Source: CAYIFC01 sp964362645 | GTDB taxonomy: Bacteria > Patescibacteriota > Minisyncoccia > Phycocordibacterales > JACOZG01 | Reading direction: 5' to 3' | NCBI GenBank assembly: GCA_964362645.1 | Contig: CAYIFC010000011.1 | Location: forward strand, 1 to 18,823 | Length of the DNA stretch: 18,823 nucleotides | Part shown: one piece after another, positions 6,448-11,940 of the stretch | Numbering within the stretch: the first letter of the stretch is position 1 | Layout of the letters: each line of letters opens with the position of its first letter | The notes under the pieces: generated by a model | What the model was told of the DNA's origin: nothing | Databases searched by the model: none | Seen by the model: the letters and a program-made list of their open reading frames with translations, nothing else | Program-made: the position numbers and the translations under genes

Positions 6448-6939
6448 ATGAAAATATTTCTTGGTACAGATCATGCGGGGTTTGAGTTGAAGGAGGCGGT
6501 TAAGCGCTGGCTTAAGGAAGGTGGTTACGACGTCGCCGATGAGGGAGCGTTCGAGTTAAATGAGGGGGATGACTACCCCGACTTTATTGATATCGTCGCC
6601 AAGCAGGTCGAGGCCGATCCGGAAAATAATCGTGGGATTATTTTTGGTGGCTCGGGGCAGGGCGAGGCGATGTGTGCTAATCGCTACAAGCGCGTGCGAG
6701 CTGCCGTATTTTACGGCAGCTCGTCGCGAGCGGAGTCGAGTGACGCCCCCGACATCATTAAGCTATCGCGAGAGCATAATAATGCCAACATTCTTTCGCT
6801 CGGTGCCAAGTTTGTGAAAGAGGAGGAGGCCAAACAGGCGATCAAGCTCTGGCTTGACACCGGCTTCTCTGGCGATGACCGTCACATTCGCCGCATCGCT
6901 AAGATTGATAATAAGCTTGAGCGCGAAAACTTTTTCTAA
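6448..6939 (+). CDS. rpiB: Ribose-5-phosphate isomerase B, Glu-type (RpiB/LacA/LacB family)
   Basis: 163 aa. It interconverts ribose-5-phosphate and ribulose-5-phosphate in the non-oxidative pentose-phosphate pathway. Visible motifs are G-T-D-H-A-G (6-11), the loop I-I-F-G-G-S-G-Q-G-E (64-73), V-R-A-A-V-F-Y-G, R-E-H-N-N-A-N-I-L-S-L-G (108-119) and R-H-I-R-R (145-149). The catalytic Cys of the E. coli-type enzyme (C-G-T-G-I-G) is replaced by Gly. Instead a Glu (E73) stands in the G-S-G-x-G-E position, as in the mycobacterial enzymes that use Glu as base. Residues 84-99 contain a 12-bp palindrome and a degenerate REP-like element, giving S-S-S-R-A-E-S-S-D-A-P, an apparent expansion of the loop before the R-E-H-N motif. 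It starts 6 nt after gap and is read with rpe (1-nt gap). Confidence 0.92.
   Translation: MKIFLGTDHAGFELKEAVKRWLKEGGYDVADEGAFELNEGDDYPDFIDIVAKQVEADPENNRGIIFGGSGQGEAMCANRYKRVRAAVFYGSSSRAESSDAPDIIKLSREHNNANILSLGAKFVKEEEAKQAIKLWLDTGFSGDDRHIRRIAKIDNKLERENFF
6697..6723. repeat. Perfect 12-bp inverted repeat with TTT loop inside rpiB
   Basis: CGAGCTGCCGTA and TACGGCAGCTCG pair perfectly around TTT. The left arm encodes the conserved R-A-A-V; the right arm encodes the variable Y-G-S-S. This fits an inverted copy of the conserved arm. Confidence 0.85.
6723..6744. repeat. Degenerate GAGCGAAGTCGAG-type palindrome inside rpiB
   Basis: The sequence starts GTCGCGAGCGGAG and ends TCGAGTGAC, with GTC and GAC at its ends. 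It abuts the preceding perfect palindrome. In reverse complement the core of the murB element at 3493-3514 differs by one base in the central 13 (GAGCGGAGTCGAG against GAGCGAAGTCGAG). Confidence 0.5.
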
Positions 6940-6940
6940 C

Positions 6941-7570
6941 ATGATTATCCCCGCTGTTTTAGGTCCTAACTTTACCGAAGTCCAGCGCCAAATGCGTTTG
7001 CTTGAAGGCCATACTGACTGGTTGCATCTAGATGTTACCGACGGCCGATTTACGGGTGTTAGGAGTTGGTCCACACCTGATGATCTTAAATTTTTAGATG
7101 GTAAAACTAAGATTGAACTGCACTTAATGACCAAGCAACCCGAAGAGATGCTGCGCGATTGGGCCGATGTTGTCGATCGAATTATTGTCCACCCCGAAGC
7201 CACCGATCATTTGGAAGAAATTTTAAGCTTTCTCGAGACTTCGCCGACCCAAGCCGGCGTGGCCTTACTTTTAAATACTGAAGCGGAAGATATCGAACCG
7301 TATCTTGATCGAATTGATGTTGTGCAGTTTATGAGCATCGCCGAAGTGGGTAAGCAAGGTTATGCGTTTGATGAAAGCGCAGTTGAGAAGATTAAACTTT
7401 GGCGTGCGAAGCACCCTGGTGTTACAATTAGTGTCGACGGCGGCATTAATTTAGACACAGCTAAATTTGTGCTCGCCGCTGGCGCCAACAACTTGGTAGT
7501 TGGTTCAGCAATTTGGAAAACTGAAGATCCAATCGCAACTTTAAATGCATTTACACGACTCCAAAAGTAA
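6941..7570 (+). CDS. rpe: Ribulose-phosphate 3-epimerase (Rpe family)
   Basis: 209 aa from the ATG at 6941, one base after the rpiB stop; an upstream ATG in the same frame lies inside rpiB and is unlikely. Rpe interconverts ribulose-5-phosphate and xylulose-5-phosphate. The barrel motifs are I-P-A-V-L (3-7), H-L-D-V-T-D-G (29-35, with metal/catalytic His29 and Asp31), E-L-H-L-M (59-63, His61), S-V-D-G-G-I-N (164-170, Asp166) and V-V-G-S-A-I-W (186-192). Divergent points are G-P-N-F where most family members have S-A-D-F, and an altered M-S-I-A-E-V-G-K-Q-G loop in place of M-T-V-x-P-G-F-G-G-Q. It is therefore a divergent epimerase, supported by lying between rpiB and transketolase. Its last 26 nt overlap the transketolase N-half. 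Confidence 0.85.
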   Translation: MIIPAVLGPNFTEVQRQMRLLEGHTDWLHLDVTDGRFTGVRSWSTPDDLKFLDGKTKIELHLMTKQPEEMLRDWADVVDRIIVHPEATDHLEEILSFLETSPTQAGVALLLNTEAEDIEPYLDRIDVVQFMSIAEVGKQGYAFDESAVEKIKLWRAKHPGVTISVDGGINLDTAKFVLAAGANNLVVGSAIWKTEDPIATLNAFTRLQK

Positions 7571-8411
7571 ATTTTTAGAAGAGAAGGCGAATCAGATTCG
7601 CCAGTCGATTATTGAGATGCTCGTGGCGGCGGGTTCTGGCCACACGGCCGGTCCGCTCGGCATGGCCGACATTTTCGCCGCCCTCTACTTCCACCTCCTC
7701 AAGCACGATCCTAAGAATCCGAGCTGGCCGGAACGCGACCGGCTCGTGCTCTCTAACGGTCACATCTGCCCCGTGCTCTACGCCACCATGGCCCACGCTG
7801 GCTACTTTCCAGTAGAAGAATTAAAAACTCTCCGCAAATTTAAATCGCGCCTGCAGGGTCATCCGCATCGGGAGTGGCTGCCAGGGCTCGAAACTAGTTC
7901 GGGTCCCCTCGGCTCTGGTCTCTCGCAAGCTGTTGGCATGGCGCTGGCCGATCGAATCGATAATGGCCGCTCGGCCAACAAATTCTTCTACTGCTTACTT
8001 GGTGACGGTGAGCTCGACGCGGGTGAGAACTGGGAGGCCGCCATGCTCGCTGGTCGCGAGGAGCTCCACAACCTGATCGCCATTATCGATCGCAACAATA
8101 TCCAGATCGATGGCTTTACCGAAGACATAATGCCACTTGAGCCATTGGCCGATAAGTGGCGGGCGTTTAATTGGCACGTTATTACTATCAACGGCCACGA
8201 TTTCGAAGAGATCAATGAGGCCGTTGGTCAGGCCAAGAGCGTGTTTGCCAAGCCGTCTGTCATTATTGCCAACACCATTCCGGGCAAAGGGGTCGGCGCT
8301 TTCGAGCGCCGCTACGAGTGGCACGGCAAGCCGCCAACGAAAGAGGAAGGCGCCATGGCCATCAACGAACTCCGCACCCTCTGGGGCCGCATTTCCAGCG
8401 AACATGAGTAA
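7545..8411 (+). CDS. tktN: Transketolase, N-terminal (thiamine diphosphate-binding) subunit
   Basis: 288 aa, the N-terminal half of a split transketolase. It binds thiamine diphosphate and Mg and, with the C-terminal subunit, moves two-carbon units between pentose, tetrose and hexose phosphates. The ThDP motif is G-D-G-E-L-D-A-G (153-160) to N-N (184-185). Other family marks are S-G-H-T-A-G-P-L-G (31-39), L-S-N-G-H (69-73), L-Q-G-H-P (103-107), S-S-G-P-L-G-S-G-L-S-Q-A-V-G (118-131) and G-K-G-V. The start overlaps rpe by 26 nt, indicating coupled translation. The last codons, GAACATGAGTAA, contain an ATG-AGT-AA that is also the start sequence of the C-half gene. The two genes once overlapped here but are now separated by 635 nt. 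Confidence 0.95.
   Translation: MHLHDSKSKFLEEKANQIRQSIIEMLVAAGSGHTAGPLGMADIFAALYFHLLKHDPKNPSWPERDRLVLSNGHICPVLYATMAHAGYFPVEELKTLRKFKSRLQGHPHREWLPGLETSSGPLGSGLSQAVGMALADRIDNGRSANKFFYCLLGDGELDAGENWEAAMLAGREELHNLIAIIDRNNIQIDGFTEDIMPLEPLADKWRAFNWHVITINGHDFEEINEAVGQAKSVFAKPSVIIANTIPGKGVGAFERRYEWHGKPPTKEEGAMAINELRTLWGRISSEHE
8387..8411 (+). repeat. 25-bp direct repeat, left copy (end of tktN)
   Basis: The last 25 nt of tktN, from CCGCATTTCC to CATGAGTAA, are repeated without mismatch at 9030-9054. Identity stops sharply on both sides. The repeat holds both the tktN stop and the tktC start codon. Confidence 0.95.
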
Positions 8412-8426
8412 ACTTATTTAGATAAC

Positions 8427-8642
8427 ATGGGTAACATAGTATTATTTTTGTCACCGGCAATTATCTTCTTTGGTGCTATTTATTTAATAAACAAAGCTGT
8501 AGATTTTTTTAATAAAAAGAAAGATCTAACACGTCTCCGATTGTTCGTAATTGCAATAATTATTTTGGCCTTCGTTATTTATAATTACACCTGGGAATTA
8601 TGGCTAGACTTAGTATTTAGTGGTTCAGGCATTGGTTGGTAA
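8427..8642 (+). CDS. Small two-helix membrane protein in the transketolase insertion
   Basis: 71 aa. There are two hydrophobic helices (about residues 4-23 and 38-56) joined by a basic loop with N-K-K-K-D-L-T-R-L-R, ending in F-S-G-S-G-I-G-W. The DNA is visibly AT-rich with runs of T and A, unlike the flanking transketolase genes. No Shine-Dalgarno is seen; the sequence before the ATG (AACATGGGTAA) faintly resembles the end of the 25-bp repeat (AACATGAGTAA). It lies in the unit that separates the two transketolase halves. No family is recognised. It could be a real imported gene, or a passenger ORF in acquired DNA. Confidence 0.5.
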   Translation: MGNIVLFLSPAIIFFGAIYLINKAVDFFNKKKDLTRLRLFVIAIIILAFVIYNYTWELWLDLVFSGSGIGW

Positions 8643-8653
8643 AATTTTAGGCT

Positions 8654-8683
8654 CAACCCCCAACAAAAACTTAATCTGAAGCT
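8654..8683 (+). pseudogene. Relic of the tktC 5' end inside the insertion
   Basis: The 30 nt match the tktC start region at 9058-9087 at 28 of 30 positions. They still read in one frame as L-N-P-Q-Q-K-L-N-L-K-L, parallel to N-P-Q-Q-K-L-N-P-K-L of tktC, then drift into a stop. The relic is in frame with the preceding small ORF, one stop codon and three codons downstream of it. Confidence 0.8.
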
Positions 8684-8692
8684 ATTTATCTA

Positions 8693-8989
8693 ATGTTCTA
8701 CTTTCGTTCAGCGAGACGTTATCACGGTGATATGACAGGTGGGATGGGGTTGCTTTGGTATTTTTTCATAATAATCTCGTTGGGATTAATCGTTACCTTT
8801 GGTGGAGTTGCTGATAGTTGTGGGATTAACCATCGTTTGTGTAGCGGTGGATTTGTAGTAGGAACTCTTATTTTTCTCGGTATTTTTAACAAGACAATTT
8901 TTAAAGGTTATGGAGTTGAGCACATCTCATGGATTTGTGGGATTATCGTTACATATCTCTTGTTCTTATTATTAAAGTTTTTAACTTAA
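8693..8989 (+). CDS. Small multi-helix membrane protein in the transketolase insertion
   Basis: 98 aa; an alternative Met start lies at 8732. About three hydrophobic helices are predicted (about residues 19-41, 51-65 and 77-97), with two Cys (43, 50) flanking C-G-I-N-H-R-L-C between helices 1 and 2 and another Cys (82). The DNA is AT-rich like the preceding small ORF and unlike the transketolase genes. It begins 9 nt after the tktC relic and ends 57 nt before the intact tktC. No homologous family is recognised. With its neighbour it is the apparent cargo of the unit that split the tktN-tktC overlap. It might be an envelope protein or a toxin/immunity-like membrane peptide, but nothing in the sequence decides this. 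Confidence 0.55.
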   Translation: MFYFRSARRYHGDMTGGMGLLWYFFIIISLGLIVTFGGVADSCGINHRLCSGGFVVGTLIFLGIFNKTIFKGYGVEHISWICGIIVTYLLFLLLKFLT

Positions 8990-9029
8990 TGTGTAATCGT
9001 CAAAGCGTTTTTATGCTAAAGTTAATCTA

Positions 9030-9054
9030 CCGCATTTCCAGCGAACATGAGTAA
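9030..9054 (+). repeat. 25-bp direct repeat, right copy (start of tktC)
   Basis: This is an exact copy of 8387-8411. Here it provides the ATG-AGT start of tktC, while the codons before it are a non-coding remnant of the tktN end. Removing one repeat plus the 618 nt between the copies restores the tktN/tktC overlap exactly. Confidence 0.95.
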
Positions 9055-10045
9055 TCCCAACCCACAACAAAAACTTAATCCGAAGCTTTACGATCTTAAT
9101 ATCGAGCAGGTGCCGATACGGAAGGGTTTTGGCGAGGGGTTGCTAGCGGCGGCCGAGCGCGATGAACGCATCGTGGGTCTGTGCGCTGACCTTACCGAGT
9201 CCACGCAGATGCACTTGTTTAGTAAAAAGTTTCCTAATCGTTATGTGCAGATCGGCGTGGCCGAGCAGAACTTGGCCGCCGTGGCCAGCGGCATGGCGGC
9301 GATGGGCAAGATCCCGTTCCTTACTTCTTACGCCATGTTTAGTCCTGGTCGCAACTGGGAGCAGATTCGCACCACCATTTGCTACAACGATCGTCCAGTT
9401 AAGATTGTGGGTTCGCACGCCGGTGTTTCCGTTGGTCCGGATGGCGGTACGCACCAAGCGGTGGAAGATTTGGCAATTACCCGCGTCATTCCGCGGATGC
9501 AAGTGGTGGTGCCGACCGACAGTATTGAAGCCAAAAAGGCGACGCTCGCGATTGCCCAAACTAATAGTCCGACTTATTTGCGCTTGGCGCGCGATAAGAC
9601 GCCGGTCGTGACGACCGAAGAGTCACCGTTTGAAATCGGCAAAGCCAATTGGCTTTTGGAACCGGTAGTACCAACTGTCGCGATCATCGCTTGTGGCCCA
9701 ATGGTCTACAACGCTCTGATGGCGGCCAAAAAATTAGCTAAAGAGGGGATTGAGGTGGCCGTGATCAATATGCATACCATTAAGCCGCTAGACACGGAGT
9801 GTCTAGCAAGAGCGGCCAAATTGGCTGGCGCAATTCTGACGGTAGAGGAGCATCAAAAGCGCGGTGGTTTGGGTAGCGCCTGCGCCGAGTGGTTGGTGGA
9901 GAACGCGCCGGTACCGATGACTCTGATGGGCGTGGACGACGTCTTCGGCCAATCCGGCACACCCAATGAACTCATTGAGCACTATGGCCTCGGTTCAAAC
10001 CACATCTACGAAGCAGTTAAATCTCTTGTGGCGCGTAAGAAGTAG
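9047..10045 (+). CDS. tktC: Transketolase, C-terminal (pyrimidine-binding and C) subunit
   Basis: 332 aa, the partner of the N-terminal subunit. It carries the pyrimidine-binding domain, with the catalytic Glu of I-G-V-A-E-Q-N (Glu73, which contacts the aminopyrimidine ring of thiamine diphosphate), S-Y-A-M-F (94-98), H-A-G-V-S-V-G-P-D-G-G-T-H-Q (about 124-137), and the transketolase C domain with K-P-L-D, V-E-E-H and G-G-L-G-S-A. The length suits a split-type subunit. The start ATG is inside the right copy of the 25-bp repeat. The gene ends inside the 3' end of the convergent kinase gene (29-nt overlap). A 9-bp perfect hairpin lies at 9787-9807 in the K-P-L-D region. The active enzyme should be an N2C2 heterotetramer by analogy with other split transketolases. 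Confidence 0.95.
   Translation: MSNPNPQQKLNPKLYDLNIEQVPIRKGFGEGLLAAAERDERIVGLCADLTESTQMHLFSKKFPNRYVQIGVAEQNLAAVASGMAAMGKIPFLTSYAMFSPGRNWEQIRTTICYNDRPVKIVGSHAGVSVGPDGGTHQAVEDLAITRVIPRMQVVVPTDSIEAKKATLAIAQTNSPTYLRLARDKTPVVTTEESPFEIGKANWLLEPVVPTVAIIACGPMVYNALMAAKKLAKEGIEVAVINMHTIKPLDTECLARAAKLAGAILTVEEHQKRGGLGSACAEWLVENAPVPMTLMGVDDVFGQSGTPNELIEHYGLGSNHIYEAVKSLVARKK
9787..9807. repeat. Perfect 9-bp inverted repeat with GGA loop inside tktC
   Basis: GCTAGACAC and GTGTCTAGC pair perfectly around GGA. The left arm covers the conserved K-P-L-D codons and the right arm encodes C-L-A. The geometry (long perfect stem, 3-nt loop) resembles the rpiB palindrome at 6697-6723. Confidence 0.7.
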
Positions 10046-11012
10046 GCGCGGTTTTTAAATATCCTCCTAACTTTTCGCGGGTGAGAAGACCTTCTTGGGC
10101 GCCGACGTATTGCACGACCGACATCGAGTTGATTGGTCCCCAGGCGAGCGCTTCTGGAACGCTCTTGCCGAGTGCGAGTGCGGCGGTAAAGGTGGAGGAG
10201 AAGGAATCGCCGGCACCAGTGCGCTCGAGCGGCGGCTTAGGATCAGGATAGGGCGGCATAAACCAGATTTTGCCATCAGCCGCGGCATAGGCGCCGTCTT
10301 TGCCATCGGTGATTACCACAATTTTCGGACCCAATTTCTGCATCTCGGCAATCAACTCTTTTATCTCACCTGATTGGTTATTTAAAATCTTCTGCGCTTC
10401 TTGCTTGTTGCAGAAGAAAACGTCGGAGCGTTTGTAGAACCCACTCAATTTGTCGCTACCCAGTTTCATTTGAAAGGTGCCGGGTTGGAAAGCAAGTTTA
10501 ATCTCGGGGTGCGCGTTTAAATAATTTAGAATTTGCTCGTGATAGGGGAGAGAATTCTCGCCAAGCGATGAGAAATAGATCCACCTCGGACTACCGATGT
10601 TAGGTAATGAGTATGGGTACTCCTCGTGTTTAATCAAAATCGTGCGGTCATCGCCGTACCACAACACGTAGTGGTAGTTGGTGGCGATACCTTCATGCTT
10701 GCGAACAAAATTAGTTAAGACCCTGTTTTTTTCTAGCGCTTCAATAGCCTCATCGCCATATCTATCTGCGCCGAGGTCTGTAAGGAACGCAGTTTTTAGC
10801 CCCAGTCTTGCGGCGCAAACCGCGGCGTTGCCGCTATTGCCCACGGCCGGAATCACAGTTACCGATTCGTATGGGACCTTTGAGCCGAAGTCCATACAGA
10901 TCTCGCACTTCTCGTGGTTAACTGAGCAGTTGAGATGGGCCTCTTTAATTCTGATAAAGGCATCGGTCATAATGTCGCCGATGGCGAGGAAGTCGAGTTG
11001 ATCGTTGTTCAT
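10017..11012 (-). CDS. PfkB-family carbohydrate kinase with Cys cluster
   Basis: 331 aa from the start codon at 11012 (M-N-N-D-Q-L-D-F-L-A-I-G-D); the frame extends upstream, but the promoter and family N-terminus favour this start. The ribokinase/PfkB fold is shown by A-I-G-D-I-M-T-D-A-F (10-19), A-V-G-N-S-G-N-A-A (56-64), T-D-G-K-D-G-A-Y (235-242), and R-T-G-A-G-D-S-F (264-271) with catalytic Asp269. It phosphorylates a sugar or nucleoside with ATP; given its neighbours (aldolase, transketolase), fructose-6-phosphate or a pentose are reasonable guesses, but the substrate is not readable. An unusual insert near the N-terminus carries C29-x6-C36-x2-C39, possibly a metal or redox site. The gene is convergent with tktC (29-nt overlap) and divergent from the aldolase, with overlapping promoters. 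Confidence 0.85.
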   Translation of the reverse strand: MNNDQLDFLAIGDIMTDAFIRIKEAHLNCSVNHEKCEICMDFGSKVPYESVTVIPAVGNSGNAAVCAARLGLKTAFLTDLGADRYGDEAIEALEKNRVLTNFVRKHEGIATNYHYVLWYGDDRTILIKHEEYPYSLPNIGSPRWIYFSSLGENSLPYHEQILNYLNAHPEIKLAFQPGTFQMKLGSDKLSGFYKRSDVFFCNKQEAQKILNNQSGEIKELIAEMQKLGPKIVVITDGKDGAYAAADGKIWFMPPYPDPKPPLERTGAGDSFSSTFTAALALGKSVPEALAWGPINSMSVVQYVGAQEGLLTREKLGGYLKTAPTSYAPQEI

Positions 11013-11018
11013 TAAACA

Positions 11019-11047
11019 ATTGTAGCGTGTTACAATATTCCCATCAA
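11019..11047 (-). promoter_or_regulatory. Promoter of the PfkB-family kinase gene
   Basis: On the minus strand TTGATG (11047-11042) and TACAAT (11024-11019) are 17 nt apart. Six nt separate the -10 from the ATG at 11012, so the mRNA should be leaderless. It overlaps the aldolase promoter and the aldolase start codon. Confidence 0.6.
11028..11036 (+). promoter_or_regulatory. Extended -10 promoter of the class II aldolase gene
   Basis: TGT-TACAAT lies 10 nt before the ATG at 11047. Only a poor -35 candidate (TTCATT, 11008-11013) is 17 nt upstream. The -10 lies inside the spacer of the opposing kinase promoter, so polymerase cannot occupy both. Confidence 0.55.
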
Positions 11048-11913
11048 TGATGAGCTTGCTTGAGCTGGTGGCGGAGGCGCAAGGAAGGAAGGTGGCGATT
11101 GGCCATTTTAACTTTTCGAACCTCGAAGGTTTGTGGGGCATATTTCGCGCGGCGCGCGAACTTAATCTCCCGATAATCGCTGGCGTTTCAGAAGGGGAGC
11201 GGGACTTCGTGGGCGTTAAGCAAGCGGTGGCGTTGGTTAAGAGTCTGCGCGAAGAGTTTGACTACCCAATTTTCCTCAACGCCGATCACACTTACTCCTT
11301 CGAGCGAGTTAAAGAAGCGGTGGACGCCGGCTTCGACGCTGTTATTTTTGATGGTAGTAAGTTGCCGTTTGAAGAGAACGTCACTATCACCAAGCAAGCG
11401 GTTGAGTATGCTAAGAGTAAGAATTCTAACATTGTAGTTGAGGGCGAGATTGGCTACATCGGCACTTCGTCGAAGATTCTTGACGCCGTACCCGAAGGCG
11501 TAAATTTGGGCGAAGAAAGTTTAACTACCGCTGAAGAAGCTAAGCAGTTTGTGGCCGAGACTAACGTCGATATGCTCGCTCCGGCCGTGGGTAACATCCA
11601 CGGTATGCTCCGCGGGGGCCAGGATCCGGCGCTTAATATTGAACGCGTTGCGGCAATCTCGGCCGCGGCCCGTGTGCCGCTTGTGCTCCATGGCGGCTCG
11701 GGCAATAGTGAGGACGATTTTAAACAAGCGATCGCGGCCGGTGTGGCCGTGGTCCACATTAACACCGAGATCCGCGTGGCTTACCGTGACGCGCTCAAGA
11801 AGTTCTTACAAGAAAACCCCGACGAAGTGGCGCCCTACAAAATATTGCGTGAGGCCTCACAAGAAGTGCAAAGTGTGGTTGAACGAAAACTAAAACTGTT
11901 TTCGAATCTCTAA
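11047..11913 (+). CDS. fba: Class II fructose-bisphosphate aldolase family protein
   Basis: 288 aa, the size of short class II (KbaY/GatY/Fba) aldolases. It reversibly cleaves fructose- or tagatose-1,6-bisphosphate to two triose phosphates using a zinc ion. Visible residues are G-H-F-N-F-S (19-24), the N-A-D-H motif (Asp80 proton donor, His81 zinc ligand), E-G-E-I-G (132-136, Glu134), G-N-I-H-G (182-186, His185 zinc ligand), L-H-G-G-S-G (214-219, His215 zinc ligand) and H-I-N-T-E-I-R (237-243) for the second phosphate. Fructose versus tagatose specificity cannot be told from motifs; the neighbouring gap and transketolase genes favour fructose bisphosphate. A second ATG at 11050 is also possible. 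The D-2-hydroxyacid dehydrogenase follows after 27 nt. Confidence 0.9.
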   Translation: MMSLLELVAEAQGRKVAIGHFNFSNLEGLWGIFRAARELNLPIIAGVSEGERDFVGVKQAVALVKSLREEFDYPIFLNADHTYSFERVKEAVDAGFDAVIFDGSKLPFEENVTITKQAVEYAKSKNSNIVVEGEIGYIGTSSKILDAVPEGVNLGEESLTTAEEAKQFVAETNVDMLAPAVGNIHGMLRGGQDPALNIERVAAISAAARVPLVLHGGSGNSEDDFKQAIAAGVAVVHINTEIRVAYRDALKKFLQENPDEVAPYKILREASQEVQSVVERKLKLFSNL

Positions 11914-11940
11914 TTACTAATTTCTAAATCCTAAACTAAT
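11909..11940. repeat. Imperfect CTAA-based heptamer repeats between fba and the dehydrogenase gene
   Basis: The short gap reads as degenerate tandem units: TCTAATTA, CTAATTT, CTAAATC, CTAAACT, AAT. There is no hairpin or T-tract. No -10/-35 pair stands out, so its role is unclear. Confidence 0.4.

Noticed and set aside
6854..6940. Extended start for rpe inside rpiB
   Set aside because: The extra residues do not resemble the epimerase N-terminus, and the ATG at 6941 begins directly with the conserved first strand.
10024..10056. Possible bidirectional terminator between tktC and the convergent kinase
   Set aside because: Only a short CGCG/CGCG pairing before a T-run is present, and it lies within both coding ends; too weak to call.
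11013..11141. Upstream extension of the PfkB-family kinase
   Set aside because: It would cross the aldolase start and both promoters; the kinase fold begins with M-N-N-D-Q-L-D-F at 11012.
11144..11160. TTCGCGC/GCGCGAA palindrome in fba
   Set aside because: Short, in a GC-rich stretch encoding ordinary residues (F-R-A-A-R-E), with no sign of insertion.
11883..11903. Hairpin CGAAAAC/GTTTTCG at the end of fba as a terminator
   Set aside because: There is no T-tract after the stem and the stem is largely inside the coding sequence.
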